DNA of 64,000 bases from Tribonema minus (taxonomy: Eukaryota; Sar; Xanthophyceae; Tribonematales; Tribonemataceae): positions 186,001 to 250,000 of the forward strand of contig JAFCMP010000039.1 in NCBI GenBank assembly GCA_017506865.1, written 5' to 3'. Numbering within the stretch: position 1 is the stretch's first letter; each line of letters opens with the position of its first letter. The notes below the pieces were generated by a model. The model was not told the origin of the DNA. It was given only the letters and a program-made list of their open reading frames with translations, and did no database searches. Positions 11,701 through 22,328 of this stretch are shown in pieces. Position numbers and translations under genes: made by a program.

Positions 11701-14424
11701 CCCTGTCGCTGACTCAGGTTTGCTGTGAGCAAGGAGAGCCCACTGCACAGTACGGTGAAGGACCGCGTTGTCCAGGTGAATCTTCATAGAAGTACTTGAT
11801 GAAAGCACGTTGCACTGTGACAGCGACGCCGCCGCTGCAGGCGCAAGACGCTGCACTGGGAGGTGCACGGACGGCGGTTCTGGGTCATTGACGTCTTGAA
11901 ACGGCACATTGAAGAGGTTCAGAGGTAGTCATAGTGCCGCCTGGCTGACCCCCATGTGTTTGACGGCACAGCAGCGCTACACCTCAACGCAAGAATCAGA
12001 TGTAATGTATTGCGCGAGACTCGTGCCATTCCGCTGCCTGGGATTGAAAGCCCCCCATTGAACCGGCGCGGCGGGTGATGGCATGCGTGCATGATGCACA
12101 TGAGGGCAGACCTCCCTCGCTTGGCACAAACATAGAAGTATTTCAAAGTTGTTCGTGTACCTCGTCCACGCAGTTCGCGGTATCCCGCATCGCGTCACCG
12201 CAAACAGCAGGGCTGCAACGCTCAACACCAAGCGCACGGCGCCGCGTGCGCGCCCGTCCGTGTCACCACCGCGCCATCTACAGCAAACGCAATCAGTACG
12301 CGGCGGCGACGCCCCGGCGACATGCCGCCGTCGCAGCCCAGCACCACCGCTCACGAGTGCTTCAGTTTCAAATACTTGAAGTTGTGCAACAATTCACCCC
12401 CCCCATCCATGGCGCCGCCGCGCCAGCTCACGGAGGCCGACACCATCTACAGCAAGAACTTTGACGGCCTTTGGGCGCGCGTGATGAAGACGCCCGCCGC
12501 CCAGCGCGCGTGCGCCAAGCCGACGGGCGCGCTGGCGGCGGCGCTCGCGTCCGTGCGCGCCGCGCGCCGCATGGGCATGCCGCTGTGGAAGGTGGCGCCC
12601 GCGCTCGCGACGCAGTGGGACAAGGTGATGATGAGGCGTGCTGCAACGGCGCGGATATTGTGCGTAGTGTAGGGGTTTCAGCTGGCGGGTTGTGCCGCTG
12701 CGCGCAAGCGTGCGCTGCCTACATAGCAGCGCTTTCTATTTGTCGCGTGGACTGTTGCACTCTCGGCTTTGTTATGCCGTGTTCAGGGCACCATTAGAGT
12801 GGGTACAACGGGTTTTGATGGCAGCATTTAGTTTTTAATATCAGCACGTTACAAGCAAATTTGCATGTCCTCAGTTCGTGAAACCGGAACGAACGTAATG
12901 CAGAGGTAAGGAAGGTATATTGGACCTGCGGAAAGGCATACTGCGGATCACCCGCAGCATGTACTGGCTAAGCAAGTAGTTTGGAGTACGTCATCACTTT
13001 CCATTTTGTGAATGAGCGCTGATGACCCAACCCCAACCCTAGCCCTCACTGAAAAGTATGCTCACTATGCAGTATGCACACACAGCTACGAGAGAGACTT
13101 CTATTTGGACACCAACCATGGCCCTATCCATGTGATTCAGGTCTCGGTTCAGTTCAGGTGTGCGGGGTTGCAGACTTGCCCTGCCCGCCCCTGTACCAGA
13201 GAGCACGGCTAAGCTGCAGATGTGAGTCGCGCAATAAAGGCAGTGTGCGTGCACGCACTCGTCACTGCCCCTGCGCCAATGCTGCAGTGCCGACGCGTCA
13301 ACGACTTGAAAGCATGCGGCTTACGCCGCTGTATATAGTTTGAAGTTGAAGTTGAAGTATGTGCATACACTGAAGCGTACGACTCTCCTTGTCCTGCTTG
13401 GCGTCACGTGCGCCCACTCGCGCCCCATGGCTGTGTCACACGTTACCTTCACGCGCAACCTCTTGCGTCGGGACAAGCAACGTGCAGCTCTTCCTGTGCG
13501 TGTGGCGCGGCTGCGGCCCAGTGCCTGCTGTGCAGTTGAGCATCACAGTGCGCATTGGCGTGAGCGCCTGCTTGTGTGATACAAGCGCGCGAGGTGACTC
13601 AAGGCTTGCTCCACATCATGCAGCTGCTCTGCCTTTGCTACAACAAAGTCGCAAAGGCACTGAGATGGTAGTCCCTCCTTGCGAGCACTTGGCGGTGGTG
13701 TGCGCTGCCATGTACAGGCTTGCCACTCACAGAATTCATTTGCACCCATTTCAAGTGACATTGAAACCTAACCCTAACTTGCCCTAACCCTTACCCTACA
13801 TCTGCAGATGTACACGCTGGCCCTGTTTGGCGCCGCCACGGAGGCGATACAGGCGGCCACGGTGGATGGCAACCTACAGGATGGCGTCCAGTTCATCGGA
13901 CAAGTGCAGGGGCTCATCAACCAAGTTTTGAGGTGTGTAGGTAGCAAGAATACCTTGCAATCACCACAGTGACATGCAGCGCAGTCACGACCAGAAGCTG
14001 AGACTTGGTGACAATCGTTGACCCCAAATTGCCATGCAAAGGTGAAACGCAGGGAGGGTCGCGGCGCCACTGCCCTGATACAACTGAGACCGCGTTCAGC
14101 TTGCGTGGGGCCGTTCGTTACGAACCGGTGGTACTCTCTGCGCTGATCTGCACGCCAGTGCTCCGCTGATGCTGCGTGCGCCACATGCCCTCATGTTTCA
14201 GCGGCAAACTTTCCTCCTGCAGCTGATTGCGCAGTACACGTCGGACCCACGGCCTTCCCCCCCCCCCCCCCCCCCCCGTGTCGCCTCTGTGCAGCGCCGA
14301 GGAGATCGTGCAGCTGGTGATGGCGGAGGTGCGGGACGCGCACGCACGCAACTCGCGCGCGTTCTCGGCGGACGAGTCGCAGACGACCAGCGACAGTGAA
14401 CATACGCACGAGAAAGTCGCCTAG
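8768..14424 (+). CDS. nitronate monooxygenase (2-nitropropane dioxygenase family, FMN-dependent)
   Basis: Exons: 8768-8826, 9118-9211, 9618-9704, 10081-10179, 10664-10905, 11718-11775, 12427-12624, 13808-13932, 14295-14424, giving 363 residues, the usual family size. The enzyme oxidises alkyl nitronates using FMN and O2. Landmarks are the N-terminal MLQTRITRLFGIKHPLILPG then MSWISTPEL, the FMN-binding AVSNAGGLGI (about 33-41), VNYSLGK-like strand VPVINYSLGKG, the His motif TGHEAAAHGGD (His about 145, candidate catalytic base), the phosphate-binding LVAAGGFATGGG, MGSRFAVSKESP across introns 5/6, and the C-terminal DTIYSKNFDGL and VQFIGQVQGLI. The start ATG fits the family's usual N-terminus, so no targeting peptide is seen and the protein is probably cytosolic. 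Intron 3 uses a GC donor (9705-9706). Intron 7 contains telomere-like CCCTAA repeats. The C-terminal tail is Ser/Asp/His-rich. Confidence 0.9.
13766..13799. repeat. interstitial telomere-like CCCTAA repeats in an intron
   Basis: Several CCTAACCC, CCCTAACCC and CCCTTACCC units lie within intron 7 of the nitronate monooxygenase gene, just upstream of the exon 8 acceptor (13807). A weaker CCAACCCCAACCCTAG cluster sits at 13025-13041 in the same intron. TTAGGG-type repeats are the common heterokont telomere repeat. The C/T-rich strand may simply serve as a polypyrimidine tract here. Confidence 0.6.
14257..14277 (+). repeat. poly-C tract before the last exon of the nitronate monooxygenase gene
   Basis: An uninterrupted run of about 21 C lies 17 bp upstream of the acceptor AG at 14293-14294. 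It is one of many C-homopolymers (in the sense strand) placed just before acceptors in this window and probably acts as the polypyrimidine tract. Confidence 0.6.
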
Positions 14425-16065
14425 TGCAATAGAAGGTCTAGACAACTGATATGATGGGGCTGCGGCCAGTCAAAGGAGACGGCGGCAGTGGGCGTGCTCG
14501 GGCAATTTTGTAGCGATGCAGCAGGTGCTGAGGACCATCAGCAGCAGTGGCGCATTCTAGAATGCCATAGAGGATCGATGCAATTGGGCAGACGCGAGTC
14601 GATTGAGACAGCGGCCGTAGAGGCGCCCAGGCAATTTTGCGGCAATCGAGCGGTTGAACCACCTGCTTTTCGAGTGCAACGTGACGGATTATTTGGCACA
14701 CTCTCAACAACAATGGTCACGACAGCCCACATGCAGCGCTTTGAAGGGTTTCTTATGTGATTCTGTGCCTTTTCAAAATGCATGTGGTCATACCTGTGCA
14801 GGAATGTGACTGAACATGATTTTCCATGCTCTCATGTATGCGCATGTACGTACACTTACTACTAGCAAGTACGGCTAGTGCATGTGTCTGGACCCACGCC
14901 TTCAAGCACCGTGAACTATTCCATGAAGTTTTTGTACTGATGCGAAAGGGCATGTAGCCTTGACGACCTTGCATAAAGCATGATTGTCGCCAATGGGAAG
15001 ATTACAATGGACTGTGAACTCCCTGCACCTCATCAGACTATCACGATGGACTTCCTGGCTGCATTATCGCGGATGCCTGAGTGGCAGTGTATGCGACTGC
15101 ATGCTCCCCAGACATGGCGGAACACATGCCTGACTATATGGGTTCAAAGCCATCTTGGCAGCCATCTTGACACGACATGTTAGATCGGTGCGCATGAACG
15201 TGGCCTGTATGCACAGGCTATTTGGAGCCCGGAATGGGAGCAGTGCGCATGCATGACATGAAGCGACATTGATTGGGAGTACGCCGCAAGATACCCGGAA
15301 TGGTCACATGGAATGCTTTGCATGCGTTACTAGGCACTCTTAGCACCAGGCATGCAGGCAGTTGCGCGACGATGTTTGCATGTCACTGAACATGTGACCA
15401 TCTGCTTGTGCTAATGCAATGCAATGCGAACACGTCATGCCTTTCAAGTTAGAATCGGAGCGCGAATGCAGAACGATCACATCGCATGTCATGGAACATG
15501 TGACCATTTGCTTGTGCTAATGCAAGGCATGCAAACGCGTCATGCCTTTCGAGTGTGAATCGGAGCGTGGATGCAAACCAATCATCCAGGCACAGCTGGC
15601 CCAGTAAAGCGCAAAATGGTGAGCACTTTCTTGGTGGGGGGGGTCACCAACTGCACATGTCACGAGTCGCATTCACTCAGTGAACAACAGGCAGCGCAGG
15701 AGAAAGCAGCTACGGCTGCAGGCAACATGAGCAAACAAGAAACAAGTTTGATGAGAACAACTGGCCAGTGTGCCATTCGTGAAAGGCGGTCCAGCATATG
15801 CTATCGACACGCGCACTTACAACACCATGGACCGCGCATCTATGATATACTTTTGGTTGCGCCGAGTCCTTCTGCCAGAGGCGGCACCACTGCCGCTGCC
15901 GCTGCTGCAGACGCTGGCGGCGCTCTCTAAGCTAACATAATACGGAGGCACGCAGCGCGCGCAGGCCCAAAGTGCGCTGCGCGAAGCCGTGCGGGACGCG
16001 ACACTTCACAACAACCGACGTGGTGCGCTTGCACACACAGACCAACGGATGCGCCCCCTTGCGCG
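14425..16065. other. intergenic between convergent genes, contains a 106-bp tandem repeat
   Basis: This is 1.6 kb between the stop codons of the convergent nitronate monooxygenase (+) and aspartyl protease (-) genes. No exon is supported. It is less GC-rich than the flanking exons and contains a two-copy diverged tandem repeat at about 15378-15588. Confidence 0.5.
15378..15588. repeat. two-copy tandem repeat, unit 106 bp
   Basis: The first copy starts at about 15378 and the second at 15484. Both contain CATGTCA, then GAACATGTGACCAT, TGCTTGTGCTAATGCAA, CGTCATGCCTTTC and GAATCGGAGCG in the same order, with scattered substitutions and one or two small indels. The divergence suggests it is not very recent. 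No coding or structural role is apparent. Confidence 0.75.
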
Positions 16066-19000
16066 TCACAACACCCCCGACAGGCGCGCCGTACCGGAAG
16101 CGCGCCGCAGCGCCGCCGCGCCCGCCGCCGCCGCCGTGCCCACGACCTCAATCTGCCCCCCAAGCCGCGCCAGCGGCTCCCTCTCAGCCTCCGTGACCCC
16201 CGCCCCAGCCCCCCTGCCGCCGCCGCCGCCGCGTACGGACAGCTTGCGGCGCCACACGAGCATCACCAGCGCGAGCGCGCACAGCAGCAGCAGCAGCGCC
16301 GCGCCCGCGGGCAGGCCGCCGAACAGCGAGCCGTCGCCGCTGCCGCCGCCGCCGTCGCCGTACGCCGCCGCCGCCGCCGCCGCCGCCGCGGCGGAGACTG
16401 CGTACGCCGCACCGTCCGACGCGGTCGCCACCGCCACGCTGCCCGCGTCGACGGTGATCGTCGCCGGCGCGTGCGCGGAGGCGGCGTCGACGGCGATGCG
16501 CGCCTGCAGGCGGCGCAAGAACGACGACGCGCGCAGCTGCGCGGCGACCGCCGCCGCCGCCTCCTCGTCCACCTTGGGCTGCACGTGCACCGTGAGCAGC
16601 ACATCGAAGCCAACGGTGCTCGCGCTGCTGGCACCGCCGCCGCCGCCGCCGCCGTCCGCGCTCGCGACTGCGGCGGCGCTTCTGGTGTCGTTGCCGTCCG
16701 GGGCGTGCAGATGCCGCAGTTCGTGAAGCTGCTGGGGCAACAACGGCCGTGGCCACGCCTCTGCCGCTGCCACGGAGCTGCTGACGCCAGCAGCAAACTC
16801 CGCGCCGCCGCCGCTGCTGCTGCGCGCCCCGCCGCCATCGTCGCCGGGCAGCGCCGCCGGCAGCCGCCTGCGCAGCGGCGGCGGCGGCGCCTGCGCTATC
16901 TCCACGTCGCCCGCTGCGACGGAGCCGCCGTTCGGCAGGCGCAGCAGCGCGGCGACCTCCGCGCCGAGGGCGTCGCTCAGCAGCGGCGACAGCGCGAGCG
17001 CAGCTGCTGCAGATGACGGCGGCGCGGCGGGCAGCGGCGCGCGCAGCAGCGCGCGCGCGGTGACGAGCAGGCCCATGCGCGCCGCCGCGCAGTGCGCGCC
17101 GGTGTGGCACTCGCGCCGCTGCTGCAGGCAGGCTCCGTCGGCCTGCGGCGGCAGAGAGCGGCGGGTGTCAGTTGAACGGGGACGGCCTGACACTGCCATT
17201 GAAAGGACGCAGCAGCGGCGCCAGCAGCCAGCGTTGTGGGCGAGCGTTGCGCGGTGCGCTCATCCTTCTGTAGTCAACTTGGTCAGCCGCGGCGGTGGCG
17301 CAGCGATGCGTGGGTCCATAGACCTTCTGCAAAGGCCCACAGAACACCGGCAGTGCTGCGTTCCGCACCACGCGAGGATGTAACAAGGCACCGCTGCTTC
17401 GTCGCTCACAGCAATTCGACTGCGACTGCAGGCGTCCAGCGACAGTGAAGCTCAGTGTGGCCACGCAAAGATCTCCAATTGCAGAGTACTCATGCATGCT
17501 GTCAGCAGCGCTCGCATGCAAACACCCCCCGCCCACCAGTGACGTGCAGCGTGCTCACACACACACAACTGCATACGGTATGGTACGCGCGACCGCAGCG
17601 CTCACCTCGCGGCGCCACACGCGCGCCTGCTCGCAGCGCTCGTCGCACGCTCTCCACGCCGTAGCCGCGCACTGCACGCCGCCGCCGCCGCCGCCGCAGC
17701 GCACCGCGCACTGCCGCGCCTCCGTGCGCGGCGCCGCACACCCCGGCCTGCGCGCCGCGCCGCCATTTGCGAATGTTTGTCCCCACGTCTCCACCCCCTC
17801 CGCGGTCGCACCCGCTTTGATGTCCTCGTCGGTGCACAGGGCGTCGCAGGGCTGCAGCAGCTGCATGTTGGGGGCGAGCGCGCAGGCGGCGGCGGGGGGG
17901 GCGCCCCCCTGCGCAGGGGGGGTTTGGGGGTCTGCGGGCGGTTCGGACGTCGCCGCCGCCACCGCCGCTGCTTTGGCCGCCTCCAGGGCGGTCCAGTTGC
18001 AGTTTGCTGGCGCAAAGCCGACCCTGGCGGCGCGCAGGCGGGCAAGGGGCGTCGCCCGTTCGATGTGACGATGTGCAGGTGCCCACTAGCACGTTACGAT
18101 GTTGCGATTGAAGGGGATGAATGCGGGGGACTGCCGAGATCTGCTGCTGCGCTGACTCTGCATGACGCATGATCATGAATGGCGAGCCTCGCGGTAGGGA
18201 GCATCACGCGCGCATGCATTTTGATCCGCATGCATAATATAATATAGTCCTTATGCACGTGCAACTTGCTGTCGAAAGAAAACTGCATGATGCATGGCCA
18301 CGCAGGGGGGTAGGGGGAGCGGGAGGAGCACAAACAGGCCTCCATGTCCCCCCCTTGCCCGCAACTTGATGCTCAGCAGGAGCGTCACGGCAGCGGCAGA
18401 CTGACCTGCTGTTGGCCTGGTCGAAGAAGACGTCGTGGTCGCGCATGAAGTTGGCGCCCAGCACTGCGCCGTTGGCCTCGTCCAGGTACACGCGCGCAAC
18501 GTAGGACTTGCCCACCTTCTCCTGCGCGCTCGCGGCCAGGCGAGTGAGCGTCAGTGCGGCGCGCGCTGCGGCGCCGCATGCGCAGCGCGTGCATCACAGC
18601 GTGCGTGCGCGCATGACAAAGCGACCACCTAGACTTATGATGCAGCATGAGCGTTCTACGCAGTCGATAAAGGTGAGTGTTTCACTAGCAGCAGCGAGAC
18701 GAGCGGACGTTGGCGCGGCGCAAGATGCGCCGCTGGCGTCGAGTGCCGTAGTAGGGCGGAGCAAGGCGCACGCCACCCCAGCGCTGCTGGCTGCAGCACG
18801 CCGTGCCGCAACATGGTCATTCGACGCGCCTACTGCCGGCGCATACGCTCTTGAACTTGAACCACTCGTGAGCAATGCAGCGGCATCGGTAGGCGCATCT
18901 CTGCGCCGTTAATCACCACTGAAGCTGCACAATGGCGCAGGAGACCACCACGCACGTGCGCTGTGCGCGAGCGCAGTGCGGCGAGATGTTCACGACATGG

Positions 19001-21508
19001 GGCGCTGCTGCGCGGCAGGCAGCGGCGGGCGCGGCATCGAGCGCGCGAGTCCCAGCCATATGCGGTCTGCGTGTCAATGCCGTCCGTGATTGAGGCTCGC
19101 TGTCCTCAGCAAGAGCATGGATCACGCACGAAGCGTGTGCTCCACTTGGATGTAACTCGACGCACGTCTCGCAAAGCGCGGTCACGAGCTCAAAACCACA
19201 AGCTCAAATTGAAGTTGAAGCTAATGCGCCGGTAGCAGCCGCCGCCGCGGCGCGCGCACCCACCATGTACGCCTCCGGCAGCACGTCGACGCGCGCGCCG
19301 CCGCGGAAGACGAACGTGAGCGCCGGCAGCGCGGCGAGCTCCGCGCGCGCGAGGCGCTGCGGCGCGCTCTCCGAGTAGTCGCGCCCCGTCGCGGCGCGCC
19401 ACGCGGCGCGGAAGCGCGCCGCGCACGCCTCGGGGAGGTACGTGTCCGTCGTGCCGGAGTCGACGATGGCGCCCTTGCCGCGCGCGTAGACGGCGGCGGG
19501 CGCGCCGATGGAGGCGCCGCCGATCTGGACGTCGATCAGGTCGACCGTGAACCAGCCCGTGCGCTTGAGGGACGGCGTGAACTGCATGGGCGCCGTGTGC
19601 AGGAGCGGGTCGCTGCCGCCGAGGACCATCGCGCCGCCGCCGGTGCCGAAGCTGGGGGGCGAGGGGGGGGAATGGAGGGGGGGGGGGGGAGTAGATGTTA
19701 CACGGGCGGGGCATCGTTGCCTGCAGTCATGCAGATGCTGCAGTGCCTGTTTGCGAGCTACAGTCTGCCACCGGCACCTCGGGCAGGCCTTGACAGGCGC
19801 TTGATGAGCGCAGCACAGCTGATATAACGCACAGCTTGCACGCCTGGGCGGGTGCCCGACAACAACGAGCGCCTGCGATGCGCTGGTGAGGGGTAGGCAC
19901 AGGTGTAGACGCGCAACACTTTCTGAGGCTCTGTGGACACCAGCGCTCGCAGCACACACGCCAGTCATGCATCTAAGACACAGGGAAGCGTCAGCTGTGT
20001 GCGCACATTGCAACTTCGCTGCAGCGCATTGCTGTGAGACCCCCCGCCCCACCCCCTGCCGCCAGCAATCCCATCCCCCCGGCCGTCAGCATTCATGCAT
20101 GTACTCTTGCTGACAGTTGCACCGCATCGTGTGCGGCACTGCGCCGCCGATGGCAATCTCCCTCTACACACTCGACACGCCAGCTCACGCACGCCCCAGC
20201 AGCAATGCGCGCGGAGAGAGTCACCGCCACCACCCGACGCCACGCACCACAGGCTCAGCGCGAGCGCCGGCACCCTGTGCGCGCGGTGCAGCGTCCACAC
20301 GAGCGTGCTCTCGCTCGCGCTCATGCCCATGATGCCGTCCGCGAGCTGCGTGTTGAAGAGGCCCGTCTGCGAGTCGATGCAGCCGAAGGCGAAGCCCACG
20401 CCGGAGGCGGCGGCGGCGGCGGGCGCGACGTCCGCCGCGCTCGCCGGCCCCGCGAAGACCGTGTCCAGGACCTGGAACGCGTGCCAGCTGCTGCCCTCGC
20501 TGTAGCTCTGGCTGTAGATGCACCTGCGCGATCGCGGGTGCGCGGCGGCGGGGGGGGCGGCAGCAGCAGCGGGTGAGCTTGATAGCATGCATCACAGAGT
20601 CGGCGGCGGCGGCGCACGAAGAGCAGCGGGGACACGGGTTCTGAGCACTGAGTGGGCATAGCGCGCACTGCGTCCTCCTGACGGTGACTGTGAGGGTGCC
20701 GGTGCTCGTGTAGCTGTGGCGGCAGCTGCACATGTGGAAGTGGCAGGCTCAGCCATGTGCAACTATTGAGGGCATACAAGGCGGTGCGTCGCGCCATGCA
20801 CCCTTGTGGACACCGCACACTTTCTGCCTCAGCGCGACATGGCAGCAGCTATTGCACGCGCACCTGTCCTGCGAGCCGCATGTGAACGTGCCCTTGCAGG
20901 CCGCGCACGTGGTGATCTTCGCCGTGGAGCTCGCCGCAAAGTCCCAGTACGGGTCCGTATGCTTGCCGCACGCCTGGCAGCCCTTGCACGGGAACGCCGT
21001 GAGGTGGGACCCCGTGTCTATGATGACGCTCACGCGCTGCGGCGGCGTCCCCACGTATAGGTAGGCAATGTGCGTCCCGTACCCTGACAGAAGTGGAAGG
21101 TGCACAAGAAAAGGTGTGCTGAGAGCGTGTTGGGCCTGAGAGGCCTGATGTAGCACAGGCTACTCGCTTACATGCATAGTATTCACAGGTAAGGCGCTTG
21201 CAGCGTGAAAGAGGGGCTCACAGGCTGCGCTGATGTACTACAGACTAAGGTGCTGATCTGCATACTTCTGTACGATATCAGGCAGTTTACACAGGAGGGG
21301 GCCTTCTTGCTGAGCACCCACCTGGCACTAAAGGCACCTCCTGCAGCTGCGTCAAGCTTCCATCCAGCCTTCGCCTCATCCGTATTGGCCGCTGATGCAA
21401 TGCAACAGCTACTGAACTTGGAAAGAGACTGCTCGACGCCTCTAGCTGGTCCATCACACCACCAGTGATGCTGCCTGACACAGCAGCGCTGTCAATGGGT
21501 GTTTCCAT
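16066..21508 (-). CDS. membrane-anchored pepsin-like aspartyl protease with Cys-rich C-terminal region
   Basis: Exons (minus): 21508-21322, 21083-20864, 20523-20248, 19651-19264, 18521-18406, 18023-17606, 17142-16066, giving 893 residues from this ATG. The peptidase A1 domain has both catalytic motifs, VIIDTGSHLTAFPC (Asp about 85) and GAIVDSGTTDTYLP (Asp about 292), separated by a long Cys-rich loop (CKGCQACGKHTDP ... CAACKGTFTCGSQDRC), SYSEGSSWHAFQ, and the LGANFMRDHDVFFD and RVGFAPANCNW segments that close the fold. Exon 6 and the start of exon 7 form a Cys-rich stretch (CDERC, RRECHTGAHC) recalling thrombospondin-1-like modules of heterokont proteases. Exon 7 then has a Gly/Ala-rich stalk, a TM helix (AALLLLLCALALVMLVW, about 812-832) and a ~60-residue cytosolic tail. 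The expected signal peptide is missing: the ATG at 21508 opens a propeptide-like region ending VPLVPGYGTH, so a further 5' exon is likely. Lumenal or surface proteolysis is inferred. Confidence 0.85.
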
Positions 21509-22255
21509 GAAGGGAGCGCCCGTTCACGCCAACCTGCCCTGCAACGCCGTGCTCCCAGGATCAGGAGCTGTGTACAGCTGGTCGATCTGCGACGTACAAA
21601 GGCACAGCAGGCACACATGCAGAAATGATGTACAGAGGCGAAGATAAGATTGTGTCATGAGACGTCAAGGTCTGCAGGGTTGTGGCAAGAGAAGAGTGCG
21701 AGCATCAACAACACTCTATTGAGCTTACTGAAATGCTTTTAACGCCCAGTCGTAAGCGTCAGTGACACCGTGTCTAGCGCTGCCTGAACATGTTTTTGCT
21801 GGTAGTGGACATGCAGACCATCTTAAGTGTGTCTGACCGGCACTGGGCCTAAAAAAAAGCACAGGTCAGATCTTGTCAAAGTGAGGGCAGGTGCGGACAC
21901 AACTGGTAAAGTCCGAAGCAAATACGTGCACGGAGTGCCTGCGCACTGTCCGACTGTCAGCAAAACAGTTGTGAGCATCTTCGATCTGCGATGCCTGCAG
22001 AACACATGCTTGATGCGTACTGAGGACTTGGGGGCATTTGACACAATTTGACTGACCGCATACCTTAAAGCGAGCTTACCTGGAGCACCTGACATCGTGG
22101 TTCGACAACACGTTGTGATACTTGAGGTACCAGTTGCTGGCCGGGAACAGGTACCACTACTGTACCAGTGCTGCCGGGCGCACACGTTTCTCATCGGGCC
22201 GGCACATCGTTTCTTCGCCTCACATTCACTGCTGAAGCTCTTCACTCATCCCAGA
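21509..22255. other. intergenic upstream of aspartyl protease; missing 5' exon may lie here
   Basis: The protease model lacks a signal peptide, so a short 5' exon on the minus strand is expected within this stretch or beyond, but none could be fixed. A 141-codon minus frame (22245-21823) has no recognisable content or signal peptide and is not called. Confidence 0.35.
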
Positions 22256-22328
22256 GACATCGTCGTCTAGTTGGTTAGGACACCTCGTTGTGGCCGAGGA
22301 AACACGAGTTCGAATCTCGTCGAAGTCA
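22256..22328 (+). tRNA. tRNA-His (GTG)
   Basis: This is a 73-nt cloverleaf. The acceptor arms GACATCG and CGAAGTC pair except for A-A at position 4. The D arm is GTC...GAC around TAGTTGGTTAG, the anticodon stem CCTCG/CGAGG has loop TTGTGGC (anticodon GTG), and the T stem ACGAG/CTCGT has loop TTCGAAT. The discriminator is A, as in eukaryotic tRNA-His; the extra G at position -1 is not encoded. A Pol III terminator-like run of six T lies at 22338-22343. Confidence 0.9.

Noticed and set aside
16471-17016. Long open frames on plus and in other minus frames
   Set aside because: They overlap the last aspartyl protease exon, which alone is linked by splice phase and has the TM anchor. Such shadows are expected where third positions are nearly all G or C.
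21823-22245. 141-codon minus frame beginning MKSFSSECEAKKRC
   Set aside because: No signal peptide or family match, and no convincing splice join to the aspartyl protease it might have started.
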